A stretch of DNA of 64,000 nt from Eumeta japonica (Eukaryota; Arthropoda; Insecta; Lepidoptera; Psychidae), in assembly GCA_005406025.1 (NCBI GenBank), contig BGZK01002013.1:22077-86076 (forward strand). The letters run 5' to 3'. The notes below the pieces were generated by a model. That model was not told the origin of the DNA. It saw nothing but the letters and a program-made list of their open reading frames with translations, and ran no database searches. Below, piece after piece: positions 1 to 12,440 of this stretch (position 1 is its first letter; each line of letters opens with the position of its first letter). The position numbers and the translations under genes are program-made.

Positions 1-2000
1 TAGGCTATCTTCATAATAGAGTTAAGTACCAGATTAAAAAAAGGCTAAATAAATTTTCTACAAGGTCTTTTTCTTCTTGTGTTCTCGAATTCTCAATAAA
101 TAATTCTAATTTTTAGAAAATATTACATAAAATCTAATGCTGAATAAAAGTTGTAAGTGCTTATTTTTTCGACCAACAGCGTAATAAAGTTATTTTTGAG
201 TAAAATAAGTGTATAGAGAATTTAACGTTTTTGAGTAAAGCAAAATGAACTTTTCAAGCAAGATGAACCTTTCACAAGGACGCAATTTATATTCTGCTAG
301 CTAAGTTGGGACAAGCGCTAGTTAGCGAGCCCCCAATAAAAATACGCGTTGAGACTCAAATAACAGGTATCCCCCTAGGCAGGTGAACCGCAAACTGTCT
401 ACATACTAGAGTTATTATTTGATGCCGCGTGCGGGCGAAGAGCCAAATTGTATATTTATTCAACTGATGCGGTTCCTTTGTGGTAAAATTTCGTCTCGAA
501 TAATTTAATCCAATATAAAAACCGTGCAAATAGGAGCGTAAAATTTTTTATACCACTAAGAAATTAGACAAAAGTTTGTAATTCATACATATAAGATACG
601 AAATACGTGTTAAAGTTTGTTTATTGCATAAGAGAGGCAGTAATATTAATTTATTAAATGATTTTTAAAATAAAGCTAAAAAAAATATCACAGTTTGCAA
701 TAAATTATTGAACTCAATTGCATGTCTCATAACGCAAAAAAATTGAGTTGTGTTTTACTTTCGATTTGTCAAGGTCAAGCAATTTTTTGGCTTCAAATTG
801 CCCCCATTATATTCATATTGCACTTATGGGATATTGTAAGAATATATACGTATTCCTACAGAAATATTATAAGAAAAATACTATTATTACACTTGATATC
901 TTTAAAAAATTCTAAAAAGCGTTTATTCTCTATTACCAGGTAATAAAAATACTGATTGAAAACAAAAGTAAGTTACGCGCGTGAGAAGTTATACTCTATT
1001 GGACTACTAATTAAAAAATAGTTTTTAATTGTACGCAAATAAAATTACAATAAAATTACGAAAGGACTGTAGTGGGATAGTCAATACGTTTGATAAAGTT
1101 TTCTTTGAAATTGAAAAATTAAATAAACTAATATTTATGTTCTTATACAAAGTGTAATATCAATTTTATCTTTTTATTTCAAATCATAATTTGAAATTAT
1201 AATAATTATTAAGTGAAAAATTGTAATATGTTAGCGTTGTTTTGTTGGCGTCTTCCATTCCACTTCCAACTCACCGACTGATGTCACTGTTGAACTTGCT
1301 AATTCACTTCCCTATATCTCAGCGACTCAATTGAATTTGAAAAATCTGCCGTGGTCAAAAATTTTCTTTTCCAATGTCGATTCAAACAACCTCAATTTCG
1401 AAATTGTAGAACCATCCACCACCGAGAAAAGATGAAAGAGTATTCGATATCTTAAAGGTGAAGTGAGTGATGGTAGAAAATCGAAAGACAGAGGGAGAAG
1501 AAGGGGAAGTATTCCGCTCGGAATGTATGGTTACCTACTTGGTGACAGGAACCTTGAAAAAACAGGGAATAGAAAATAACGAAAGGATGTAATGCGGGGG
1601 GCCGTAAGAACACAGGAAATATATTTTTAAATAAACAGGGAGTAATGTAAAAACCCACTAAAAATACATATAAAGAGAAGAAAATAAATATAAACAGATA
1701 ATTATAAAAACTTGTGTGAGAGAGGACTAATATTTTGAAGGCGCTTATATAGTGACTTAAGACCTAATTTTGAAAAAAAGCGGGAAATAATACTAATCGA
1801 CGTCAACGAGACACTTACAAATTAATATGAATTTCTTATAATTATAATCGCCATCTAATGCCAAAACTTACTGACACATCAGTTATTAGTGGTCTGAAGT
1901 TGCTCGCTAAACCGCTTGCGGGAACTTTATACTGTAGAGTTTTCATGTCACCCCAATAAAAATTCACTTTTATCATTTTTCATAACGCCTCAAAAGAAGT
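1..2000. other. AT-rich intergenic DNA, nothing recognised
   Basis: I see no exon with credible splice sites, no transposon protein and no RNA gene here. The open frames around 722-943 and 1452-1658 are short, low-complexity and match nothing I know. A somewhat less AT-rich patch lies at about 300-450, but I cannot assign it. Confidence 0.5.
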
Positions 2001-2004
2001 ATTC

Positions 2005-2262
2005 TTAACTTCCCGCTATGAAAATTGAAAAATTATCATAAAAATTTTGAAAGTTACTGTTTTCTGTCCGATTTTCTAATATTGAGTTCTTATCAGATTT
2101 TGACATTTTAGGACTCTATTTTGATAGTTTTCCTAATCAAGTCTCTCTCTCTTTCTCTGGTGTGTGTGTGCGTGTGCATGTGCGTATGCTTATGCGTGTG
2201 CATATGCATGTGCATGTACGCGTGCGTGTGTGCGTGCACGTGTATACATACGTGTGTAAATG
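2005..2262 (+). repeat. TTAA-flanked non-coding element, copy A, 5' part
   Basis: The block starts with TTAA followed by CTTCCCGCTATGAAAATTG. The same start occurs at 21930 and, on the minus strand, at 20038. It then runs through a conserved stretch of about 110 bp into a TG-rich microsatellite (about 2155-2260), as in copies B, C and F. It has no coding capacity. A Jockey-like LINE lies downstream, and the 3' part of the same family reappears at 5165. The homology beyond 2262 is unclear, so DNA may also have been lost. Confidence 0.65.
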
Positions 2263-2781
2263 TGATGGACCGGGTGCACGCGAATGGAACACTTAACAGT
2301 TCATTTTTGTTATTTGCTGGTCGGTTGACTAATCACTGCAAGAGCAGCGCCTCACCAACTTAGGTCGTCGAAATGATACCTATGAACACGTGTACGTATT
2401 TATAAAAGCGTAGAGTTTAACTTCCGATATGCCAACACGTATGCAGTGTACTATAGCAGACTGTAGACATTATAGCAGGAAATGCTGTACTGTAATGCAG
2501 TGCAGTGTAATATAGTACAGGATTTGATGCAGCATGCAGCTGCGTTTTAATACTAATTTCTAGAATTACTTGATTCGTCCTTCAAAGAGTTACCAATAAG
2601 ACGGTTAGAATTTAGACCAATCGAATCGAGACGGTCGTTCATTCGTGGATCCTCTACACCCTGTTGCGAATGCAGGTGCGGGTATGAGCCTATGGCTCGA
2701 ACCCGGGCATCACTCAGGTGGGACACTACCTTCTTGAGTCATAATATGGCGACTGTCGTCCACCTATAGGTGTCTGTCAGC

Positions 2782-3845
2782 TTACACCTTGTCCTCGTTG
2801 GGAGGAGTGGATAATAGGTCTCGTGGGAGCTGATAGCCTTTCGGTGGTTGCCTGTGTTGAAGTGCCAGGTTCTGTAATGAGGTGTAGGGGCCTGTATCTG
2901 CGCAATTGAAGGCACGTCGCGCCAGCGTCTTGATAAACTTCTTCAAGGATTCGACTTTTAGGTCTCTAGCGATTACGTCATTTTTGACAAACCATCCGGC
3001 CCCCGCAATCATACGGAACATTATGTTTTGCTAAGTTTGAAGACGCTGGCGCTGCAGTTCCGAACAAAGGGCATACCAACCCGGTGCAGCGTAGGTCAGG
3101 CGGGAATGCATATAGCTCTTGTAAATGGCTATTTTAGTCCTGATGGGTAGTCTAGAGGCGATAATCGGGTGTAGTTTTGCGTATGCAGCACGACTTATCT
3201 GAATGACGTGGTCCACTTGAGGTACCATAGGCAGTGATTGGTCAATATGAACGCCCAGATATCGGACGCATGTTTTTCATTCCACCGCCTGAACTCTCAG
3301 GCGCAATTGATTTGGCATGATGCGTTGGCTGCCGGTCAATAGAGCGGCCGTCTTGCTGACATTGACGGCCATCCTCCATTTGTCCAGCCATTCTGGCCGC
3401 AAATCAAATACGCGCTGTCATCAGCGTACAACGCTAGCATTACATCGTCCTGCCAGGCCTCGAGATGATTCCGCAGTGTCGGTATGTCGTCAGTGTATAG
3501 CGCATATAGTTCAGGAGATAGGCAGCTGTCCTGCGTTACTTCTGCTCATATCGGGCGTGGGGCGGATAGCACGTCGTCGACGGCAACGCAGAAGCTGCGT
3601 TGTTGGAGAAAATTGGCGACGACTCTTTTGAGTGCAGGCGGCAGTGAGGTGTCAAGAATCTTATGGATGAGGCCATCGTGTCACACCTTGTCGAAGGCCT
3701 ACTCCATGTCTAATAGTACCGCCACCGTATATCGCTCGCAGTTCCTTTCGGATGCGAGGTTGTGCAGTATTCTTATGACCTGTAACGTTATGGAGTGGCC
3801 ACTGCGGAACCTGTATTGTTCCTGTCGAGGGGACAGGAAGAGTTA
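2782..3845 (-). pseudogene. Jockey-like ORF2 fragments: RT palm, thumb and C-terminal tail
   Basis: Several minus-strand frames carry the end of ORF2. A CLSP...LYALYTDDIPTL segment is followed by the ALYADDSAY catalytic block at about 3410-3430. Between 3031 and 3228 lies the post-RT segment with TKIAIYKSYMHSRLTYA. Between 2782 and 3021 lies the terminal segment with NDVIARDLKVESL and GPYTSLQNLA, ending in a stop. Frameshifts separate the pieces. Plus-strand frames over the same interval (3317-3846) are shadows. Confidence 0.75.
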
Positions 3846-4492
3846 GGTTACAGTTTGGTTAGCAGGGCACGCTCAAATGTTTTTTTTTTTGCTACGTAGG
3901 ATAGCAGGATGATATGCCGAATATTATCCGGATTTCGTGGGTCCTTTCCCGCTTTCGGAATCGTGATGATTTTCCCCCTTTTCAACGCCTTCGGGAAGTA
4001 ACCTATACGGAGTATTCCATTGAACGCTCTGTTCAAAGCCACTATTGCCCTTCTGGGTAGATGCCTCAGCGCGGCTGTTGATATGCGGTCAGGTCCTGGG
4101 GCCTTTTTTTGGAAGACGCATCACTATTTGATGTAGAGTGGCTGGAGTTATAAATAGATCTTCTGGAAGGGAGGAGGGCGGAGTGTCCATGAATTTCCTC
4201 ACACGTTTCTCCACCTGCGCGTAGTGCTCTTGTAATGGTGGGGAATTGGCAGAGGGATACGCGATGAACTGTTCAGCGAGGTATTCGAACATCATCTATG
4301 CTCGGGCTTTGGCATCGTAGCGACGGACCCTCATGCGATCAGTGATTGGGCACTTCAGAGCTGTGGTTTTGGTAAGCTGGTGGCAGAACTGGTTCAGATT
4401 CCTCGAACTTTCGTCGGCCCGGTCAATAATTGCTTCCCAGGTCGCGCCGCGGAAATCCATAACTGCTTCTGACATTTCTCTAGACAAGTCGT

Positions 4493-4990
4493 TTAGCTCT
4501 TTTTGCAGCTTGGGACAGCGAGCGGGTCCGGGTTCACCTGCAGCATAAACCTGCGTTTATGCCATAGCCTCCTTTTGATGCTCGGGGACAGGTCACCGCG
4601 ACGGGACGTCAATGTTGGGAGGAAAGTCGTAGCCTTTGCCTGCGCCTCTTTTCTCCTATCTATCAAAATGTTAGCAGAAGCCTCCATGTCCGCGACGGTC
4701 TCAAACGAGGATCCCAGATGTAAAGTTTCCAAGGACGTTCGGAAGTTCTCCCAGTCCATACGTTGCCTCCATGTTGCCGGTGGCGAGTTTGACCTGTCGG
4801 TCCCCACAGTCACGAGAATAGGCAGATGCTGCGCGTCCATTCCATACACGACCTCTATATGCATCGGCCATCTGATCTTGTAGCCTAGTACTATGTCAAG
4901 TATGTTCGTCCGGTAACGCGGATTGGTCGGGAAGTGCATAGGAGTATCCGGCCCCAAAACCTCATATCCTTGGCGTTCGGCATCTTCCAT
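4493..4990 (-). pseudogene. Jockey-like ORF2 fragment: endonuclease C-terminus and linker
   Basis: This is the longest open piece of the LINE. Its first 50 or so residues match the last third of an apurinic-type endonuclease domain: a YEVLGPDTP segment, the NILDIVLGYK strand and the HLPILVTVGTD motif. The rest is the charged linker before the reverse transcriptase. The methionine at the start is internal to the original ORF and is not a true start. The upstream catalytic residues are absent. Confidence 0.75.
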
Positions 4991-5164
4991 TAGCAGTCTT
5001 CCAGCTCTGGATATCGAGACGGCCCGGATTTGAAAATCTGTCCTCGATCAGAAGCCGTACCGTTGAGACAGCTGTGCTATTTTTCGACAATGATTCCGGG
5101 CCGTGCAGTAACGGCGACCACTATTCGACGGCTCTGAACGACTACCGTCAGCGGTCGACGGCCC

Positions 5165-5765
5165 GCTAGTTTTCAGAAAAAGATTTTTTGAAATAAGTTT
5201 TTGACTAGAAACATTTTCCAAAATGTGTTTTTTTACAATATTTTGTAAACTAATCTATCAAAAAATTTTTAAGCTGTTCAGTTCTTGTATTCTATTCAGT
5301 TAAACTACTGTACTGATAAATTCCAAAATCAAAATAGTTATTAAATTTAAAGAACTATATCCAAAGTCGCAAACTATATTAAAATGGATTGGTTTTCGAG
5401 AGATATCGTTAACAAAAAATTTGGAAAAAAAAAGAATAACATTTGAATTTTTTGATGGATTTATGTTAGGTACTCAGTCATTTTTTTTTTTTAAACTGCG
5501 TCAGAGGTTGTAAAGCAAAGAAAAATCAAACATGTTCGAAAGATATGGTAGTTGAATTATTAAAAAAAAAAAATTTAATGTATGTACTTTAATTGAACTC
5601 GAAGAGCTCAGAGCGTATTAGCACTATATATTTTAGTTAAATAAACCAAGAAAATTGAACTTTTTGAGCGTGATGAGCCTCATTGTTTACTGCTCCTTAA
5701 ATACTTTAAACTCTAAAATAGCAAGAAGTTTCAGGGACAGCTTACAGGATTAACCGTCTTAGAAT
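5165..5765 (+). repeat. TTAA-flanked element, copy A, 3' part
   Basis: Three internal blocks are shared with copies B, E and F: TTTTTTGATGGATTTATG, the segment GAACTCGAAGAGCTCAGAG, and the 3' end. At the 3' end, ATAGCAAGAAGTTTCAGGGA is a mutated form of the family's ATAGCGGGAAGTTTTAGGGA. It ends near a decayed TTAA at about 5762. No coding capacity. Confidence 0.6.
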
Positions 5766-8112
5766 TTTTCAATTAAAAAACCATTAAAAAAAACACGTGT
5801 GGCACTCGAGGACTGCCGCGGTAAAGCTATTGCATCGTATTTTTTATCAACTTATGCAATTATAATTATTTATTTATTTTATTTATGCAGTATTTTTTTT
5901 GAGGAGGTGCCCTAACGACGAAACTCTAAGCAGGCATGAGTCACCAGATTGCGGGTGAAGAGGGGGATTACGCATGCGCAGTAACGCCGTTACAACCAAT
6001 GCCACCTAGAGGCGAGTTGCTGAGCCAAAGAGACAAGCGCGATATTTGAAAAAAGTCATTAAAAGTTCTGCTATTCATCGATAGATGGCAAAAGTAAAAA
6101 GTACCACCGCTGTGCCGGTTGGAGTGGGGGGGTGTTAGGTTATTTTCGTTACGGAATTTCTGGATTCGGTCTCCACGCTCAAGGCCCGCGATAGAAGCTA
6201 TGCAATAGCTTAAAAAGAAGCTAAAAAACTCATAGACAATTGTATTTTTAACTTAAGGATTTCACACATCGACAAATATTGTAGCGCGAAGTTTTATGGA
6301 GTGCCAGCATGGTCTTCCGTTTTTAAATTTTTTTTTTGGTTTCATTTATCATCCACTTAGAACGATTTTTTTCATCCTTCCCATAAGTCAACATCAGAAT
6401 TTAATTTTTATTAAAAATTAAATAAGCTTTATGAGGCATTTTGGATTGTTCAAATATGTTATATAATACAAGTACAAATATGTACTTGTATTAAGTACAC
6501 TTCAAATAATTCATTCAAAGTAGACAGTGCAATAAGTTTCTAAATACAATATCATATTTTTAAATTAAGAAAATATGATAAATCTATTAAATTCTCGCAA
6601 TAATCCTGTGATTAAACTGAATAAAAAAACATCTAATCACTTAACTACCAGAATTGTCTCGGCATTCTCAAATTTTGGTATAGAATATTCAGAAAGAATT
6701 ATCATCATTTTCGAAAGTTAAGTCTATATAATTCCAAAACACAAATAATCACCAGTAGTATAATTACTAAGGTACCCGTTGTAAAAATAGTATTATAGGT
6801 CAATATCCAGACACTATAGCGGTTATAGGCTAAGGAATGAAAACTTACATAATTATCTATTCAATAGATACGTTATTTCGTTTAAATTTAAATTTAAGTT
6901 TCAGAAATTTGAATTTTATCATTTTAATCATTTTCAAGAGAAACAATTGTATGTTACTCACAAATTGGAGGTCTCACCTAGACCACTTACTCAATTGGCT
7001 AAAATTATATCACCTCGTACTGCTAGAGCTCGATAGTGCTCTTATGGTAGCACTCTAAAGAAACTAACTTTACTTAGTAAGATTGGGCAACAAGTACAAA
7101 CGTTTTACCAAGTAAAGCAACTAAATTGTTGCAATGTCCGTTTTTTAAAATAAGCATAAGATATGTTGTTACTTTTATTTAAAATTAAAATAAATTTATA
7201 TTTTATTTAAATTCAATTTAATCATTTACAACTTTTTATATATAAACCATATTTGGGTAAAATATTTTAATATATGGATATAAGGCATTGACGACTTTAG
7301 TATGTCATAGACTTCTTTCATTAAATTTAATCTTTACAGAATAGTTATAAACCATACCATTTCTTTGTTACTTTAATTACTTGATTAGACGTACAAACGA
7401 AGATAAACGACGGAGAAAAGTAAATGCACAAATTCTTTCTTAATACCACACTGTTTTCCCACATTTGTATTTGAATTCTTTCAAGAAGACATCACACATT
7501 GCGCAGGGATCCCACCTCTGCAGCGTGAATTAAAATTTTATTTTTCTTATACATAGTAAAAGAAAAATATTATGTAATAATCTTACTTACACTGCCATAC
7601 GTTAGTGCATGAAATGAGACTTCATTATGGACAGTTAAATAAGCGGTTTTACTTAAAATACTTGTGGCAATCGTAATAACAAGCAAGGCCCTGTTCAATT
7701 TATTTGCTACACTTACTATCGACATCGCATCATTTTTATTTTTATCGCCGTTTGTGAACAAAGACGATTAGAAATATTATAATATTGAATATTTAATATT
7801 ATGTAATGTAATTAGAATAACCGAAAATAGTAGCAACAAAGAACAAGCTCATAGATATTTTGATAGCGTAAAGCAGAGCCCTGAATTCGTAATTTTAAAT
7901 GTCAAACAATTTAAACTTTGCAGTCAATATTACAGTTTGAAACAGATTTTAGAATAAATACTGACTCTCCTCGACATCTAAGCTATGGGTGAAGTTAAAA
8001 TTTAAACTTAAAAGCAAATTACCATTTGGGCAACATTATATGCAATATAATACTTTACTTATGCCACTGCTCATGTACACTTATAATATAAAGAAAAATA
8101 CAGTACCAAATA
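5766..8112. other. Intergenic DNA, nothing recognised
   Basis: Mostly AT-rich. A less AT-rich patch at 5900-6200 contains no protein or RNA signature that I know. Open frames at 6837-7058 and 7570-7761 are short and have no recognisable domain. Confidence 0.45.
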
Positions 8113-8880
8113 GAGAAAAAAACAAGCTTTCGCTCGCGGTTTCGTCAACATGTATATAAAATGCGTTCTTTCATTTATTATGTCGACCGATCACGCTGTC
8201 GACCATAATCTCTATCCTGCTCCCGGTCTCTGTTCTGATTAAAGTCCCGTTTTTGATTCCGATCATGGTCCTGCTCTCAGTCACGATCCCACTCTAGTTT
8301 CAGTTCAGTTTCACGCTTGATTCACATTCCGGTTCCTCTCTCGCTTCTGGTTCTGGTCCTGCTCTCGGTACTCGGTTCGTTTATATATACATGTGTGTTA
8401 TACACAAACATTCATTCTCATATGAACACCAACACCGATCGACCTATCATCTTGAAAATCGGCGTGTATATGTATTTTTCCATGGAAAAGGTTTTTGTGC
8501 TATCCGCTTTGTTGTAGCTCTCCACCGGGTAGCTCTACAGCATATCAACTTCTATGCCGTTCGACAGATCACCACGAAACTTGGAATGTTATTGTATCTG
8601 AACACGGAAAATGTATTTACGGTATTCATCGCTATAAAGTAAAATATTTGTTTTACAATTTTTCATAAGACATATCTTAAAAATTTAGCAATTTTTTAGA
8701 ATATATTCCCTACCATCTAATACATTTTTTTTTTGTTCTTCGGCGTAGCAAGGTACTGTACCTATTAATAGCTGATAAAACTCATCGTCATTATATGACC
8801 GTCTCCATCTATCCACAAAAAATCATCTGGCTTTAGATTATAATTAGTGTTACCCGTGCGAAGCCGGGGCGGGTTGCTAG
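8113..8880 (+). mobile_element. Helitron-like non-autonomous repeat
   Basis: The right end has the form of a Helitron 3' terminus. A short hairpin (ACCCG at 8852-8856 pairing with CGGGT at 8870-8874, across a GC-rich loop) is followed by CTAG at 8877-8880 and a host T. The left part begins with AAGCTTTCGCTCGCGG, similar to inverted 3' ends seen elsewhere in the window. It then holds a degenerate pyrimidine-rich array of GGTYCTG-like units (about 8215-8380), as does the repeat at 20315. Positions 8440-8640 are shared with an inverted copy at 24995-25245. No protein is encoded. The outer left boundary is uncertain. Confidence 0.55.
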
Positions 8881-9494
8881 TATTTTATAAGAATTCGTGA
8901 TAGCGAACAGAAGGCGTAGCGTGAACACGTCGCGGAAGTTGTGCAGCTTATCGGTGTAAATATTTGAACCAAATGCTCTCTTCAATATTAAAGCGGTAAG
9001 TACCGTTCGCATTAGGAATGCATATTAAATTTGCTTTGATTTTATATCGTAACTTGCTTCCCCCGATTGCTTCATATTATAAAGATTAATTTGTGTTAGA
9101 TATGAATCAATTGCATATATACTTGTGTAATTATTCTATATTTTTAATACAGTATAATATATGTATTTTAAAAATATCAGTGCGTATAACTTTTAGGTGT
9201 GATTAAAAAAAATGAATTTGATTGTTGTTGTATACCATATCCCATTATACGTATTATATTGCGACTAAACTAAAAATTAATAAGTCATGTTAAGACGTTC
9301 GCAGCGGATCAGGCGGTGCGTGGTAGGTGATATGATGACAGCATAATATCGCCGTGGTGAAAGTGAGATTTAATAATGTCCCGGGATCAGAATAGTGATT
9401 GTACCACAAATAGCGTAATATAAAAAATGAAGGAATTTATTCTATGCCATGCATTGACTCTATATTCTCCATAGACATTTATTTATAGCGTTTT

Positions 9495-9711
9495 CGAGGG
9501 GGCAAACAAGCATACAAACCGAAAAAAATGAGTAGGTGGTCTTCGCCACCCATAGACACTCGTAGCCCCAAGGGAGTCGTCAATGCGGCGGGAGGGGTTA
9601 GGGGGCGATGAATGGGGAATGAGTTATTGATAAACATGATTGAATGATAGACTACGATATGAAGAGAAAATTATACTCCGTCAAATAGGACCGTGCCGTA
9701 GGGACAGCTAG
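9495..9711 (+). mobile_element. Short Helitron- or SINE-like repeat ending in CTAG
   Basis: It contains a block resembling a very common lepidopteran repeat (AACAAGCATAC..., then GGTCTTCGCCACCCATAGAC). It ends in CCGTGCCGTAGGGACAGCTAG, with CTAG at 9708-9711, like the Helitron-type 3' ends elsewhere in the window. The terminal hairpin is weak. Non-coding. Confidence 0.45.
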
Positions 9712-11510
9712 TTGTAAATAAAACCTGCCGCGTATAGAGAATTCACTTAGCATAATAAATGATGGCCTGCATTCTATGTATACCCCCAGCCGCATTTAAA
9801 TCTAGTAATTAAAAACCGGACAAGTGAGTGTCGGGCTACGCGCAGTGTAGGCCACGCTTAGTTGTCCGTCGCAATATGCGGAATTACCAGGGGGCATTTT
9901 GTTATGAACCTATTAATTGAGTTCACGGTTTAAAGGCTAATAACGTGTAAAAACGGGCACACGTGGACGGGTGTTAAAGTTGTTATGATTTTATATTTCC
10001 TTAATTTTGCATCGTTCATAAATTTATAAGTACTAACCACTTTTACTATTTTCACTATCAACAATGACATTTAAATCATTTTCAATAGAATTTTTACGAA
10101 ATTTTGCTTTCTACACCTCCAAGCACATTTTACAAGCTAGTCGACTATTACTTGTAAAAATTACTTAATATTTTTAAATTCAAAGTCAATAATCTCTTTA
10201 GTCCATAAGTTGCACATAAGTCTTATTATTAAATGCGTCATAATAACATAAATTTACAATTACGTAACGTATTTTGTCCCTCGTTCGGAAAGTAGTTTTT
10301 CCCAAAGAAGAACGGGTAGGAAACTTGATGGTAACTCTGTTCAAATTGAATTGTATATTATAATAATAATAAAAAAGTTTGTATATTGTAAGATAAAAAA
10401 AATATTATATAAAGAAGCAATCCGATAAAAACTCTAACTGGTTATGTCCATGAACTTTTGTCATCAAAATAATCGGAAATTTTATAATATCCCTTTTTAC
10501 GGAGTAATTGTTCAACAGTGATTGTGATTGTCCACACGTGGGTGTGATCAATATCTATACTTATACCAAATTACAGCTTTCTAGTACTAAGAATTTCTGT
10601 ACTAAGCCCTGAATAGAGAGGAAGACAGACGGACGGAGCTGGCGAAATTATAAGGGTTCCTTGTTGATTTGATTCATGAATTAATAATTGACCTTGTTCA
10701 CTACGGAGCCCTAAAAACGGACTACAACTATTACACATTGCTTCCGTTATGGTGAAAATATTGAATTACTGCCTAGCATTAATTATAAAATGTGCCTACC
10801 GGCAAAGCCACGATACTGAAAAAAGATTATTGCAATTTCATTTATTTCAAGTTGTGAATACGGTGGTCCCGTAGAATCCATCAAAGCTATATGGTACTCT
10901 ACACAACACGCGTAATGGGACCGCTGAAAGCTTTAATTGAATTAATTAACGAGTGACGCCATAACAGCGCCGCCAGCCCGGCGCGCTCTGTTTTGCCACT
11001 TATTGTTTTCCGCTTGGCTGCCGTTATTTATAAAATATAACGTTTTCAAGGTTCCACAAGTTGGAATGAATTTCTGTGATCCAAACACGGATGTGTAATA
11101 TAAATAACTAAATTTCGAATACAGGGGTCACTTTTGTACAGCAAAATAGAAAATTAAAAAAAGATTACCGAATAATATCGTGTGATATTTCAAATAATAG
11201 ACTTTTTTGTGAGGGTCTCAAATATATTTTTTATTCGTGATTTTAAAATAAACAATTTTATTTTAGAAAACAGCTAAAAGTTGAACGTTGACTGTATATT
11301 CAAAAACACTAAAACTAAAAATTTTTAAACAAATCATCCAATATTGCGCACAAGAACTTGTATATGAAATAACTTTAATTAACACAAAAAAAATGTGTCA
11401 GATTTAAAAAAAACACCGTAAATACCTGTATTTATTTTATTCAACTCGCACTTGTCCGATTTAAAATTTATTGTGATTCTAACAAATTATATATTTTGAA
11501 ATTTAATCGA
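9712..11510. other. Intergenic DNA with a small dispersed-repeat relic
   Basis: Mostly AT-rich with no gene. At about 10610-10730 there is a relic of a common insect repeat with a GACAGACGGACGGA core, GGGTTCC, and a terminal CCTAAAAACGGAC. Nothing else is recognised. Confidence 0.4.
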
Positions 11511-11514
11511 GTTC

Positions 11515-12440
11515 CGGTTGTTCCGCTGTCGCGGTCAGTCGCCTTCGGTTCAGTCCCCTGGACCACCCGTTTAGTTTAGTGTGTTACTGTGTCAGTGTTT
11601 CTCCGAGCCGCGATCTGGAGTGTCGTGTTCTGCGCGTGTTCGAGTGTGTGTGGTAACGCGCAGTGTTCACCGTGAGTTGACAGTCAAGCTACGTACGTTT
11701 GTCCCGTGTGTTCACTCTGGTTTACCGTACCGTCTGCACGCCGAGCCCGCGCCCGGTTTCTGCGCCTAGGGTGCGCTCCCGCAGGATCACGTTTCCAATA
11801 CCGATCAGTATTTAGTTATTACGTGTGTTTTACGCACATAAACGGTTTGTCATTGTCTACGTGAAGGTGACCGCATTTGTCGACCAGCAGCGGTCCTTGG
11901 CGGGAGGGGATAAACGCTCTGGCGTATACGGTTAGCGGTCAAACTATGTTATCGGTGTACAATCCCCAATTAAAATCAGTTATTTTACGTTACGTTTTTA
12001 CGTAACAATCATAGATAATTTCTTATTTAAATTCAGTAATTTAAGGGCCTATAGCCCTAGACCAGAACCGTTAGTTTTTAACCGCTTTTCGCGGTTTTTT
12101 ACCGTCCCTTTCCCATTACTCGCTTATAAGCGTGTTCTGTTGTTTAATTGATTACACATTGTAACTAATTAGTTAATATGCCTCTTCCCGAGGTATAATT
12201 GTCACCTAGAACGTTATTACGTCTTGGCAACCCGGAAGGGTATCAACGACTTATCGCACCGTTGGCACCCCTGTGTTCTGACCGCTTTAGATAAAGTTGT
12301 AAAAGCCTTCGGGCTAAAGGCAAGCGCCATTATGCTTCAGGGGGTTTTTAGTCCGTGCGAGTCGCACACACCCCGTACGCATGGACTGCCCATAGCGGGT
12401 TTTTCCCCTCGCGCGAGGAAAAACACAAAAAAACCTTTTG
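11515..12440. other. GC-elevated block of unknown nature
   Basis: This block of roughly 0.9 kb is clearly richer in G, C and CpG than its surroundings. It starts with TTCCGGTTGTTCCGCTGTCG and contains initiator-like TCAGT pentamers near 11535 and 11550. It ends in a set of short inverted pieces around 12340-12425 (GTGCGAGTCGCACAC, CATAGCGGG, CCTCGCGCGAGG). The small frames at 11581 and 12224 have no recognisable domain. It could be the 5' UTR of a non-LTR retrotransposon, a solo LTR or a promoter with a non-coding first exon. I cannot decide between these. Confidence 0.3.

Larger units (their letters stand above)
2625..5162 (-). mobile_element. Jockey-clade non-LTR retrotransposon, 5'-truncated and decayed
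   Basis: On the minus strand the protein pieces appear in the order expected for ORF2 of a Jockey-type LINE. First comes the end of the endonuclease domain (YEVLGPDTP, then NILDIVLGYK and HLPILVTVGTD). The spacer and start of the reverse transcriptase follow. Next is the RT core, with the catalytic YADD encoded at 3417-3428 after a TDDIPTL segment. Last is the C-terminal tail (RAAYAKLHPIIASRLP, RLTYAAPGWYA, FNCADTGPYTSLQNLA). The start of the endonuclease and all of ORF1 are missing, so the copy is 5'-truncated. Frames shift repeatedly, so it is dead. It lies between the two halves of a TTAA-flanked element, which suggests it inserted into that element. Confidence 0.85.

Noticed and set aside
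2121..2363. 80-codon Cys/Val-rich frame
   Set aside because: It is generated by the TG microsatellite of the TTAA-flanked element.
3317..3846. Two plus-strand frames of 104 and 120 codons
   Set aside because: They lie antisense to the Jockey-like reverse transcriptase and are shadows of it. The plus-strand frame at 4503-4883 is rejected for the same reason.
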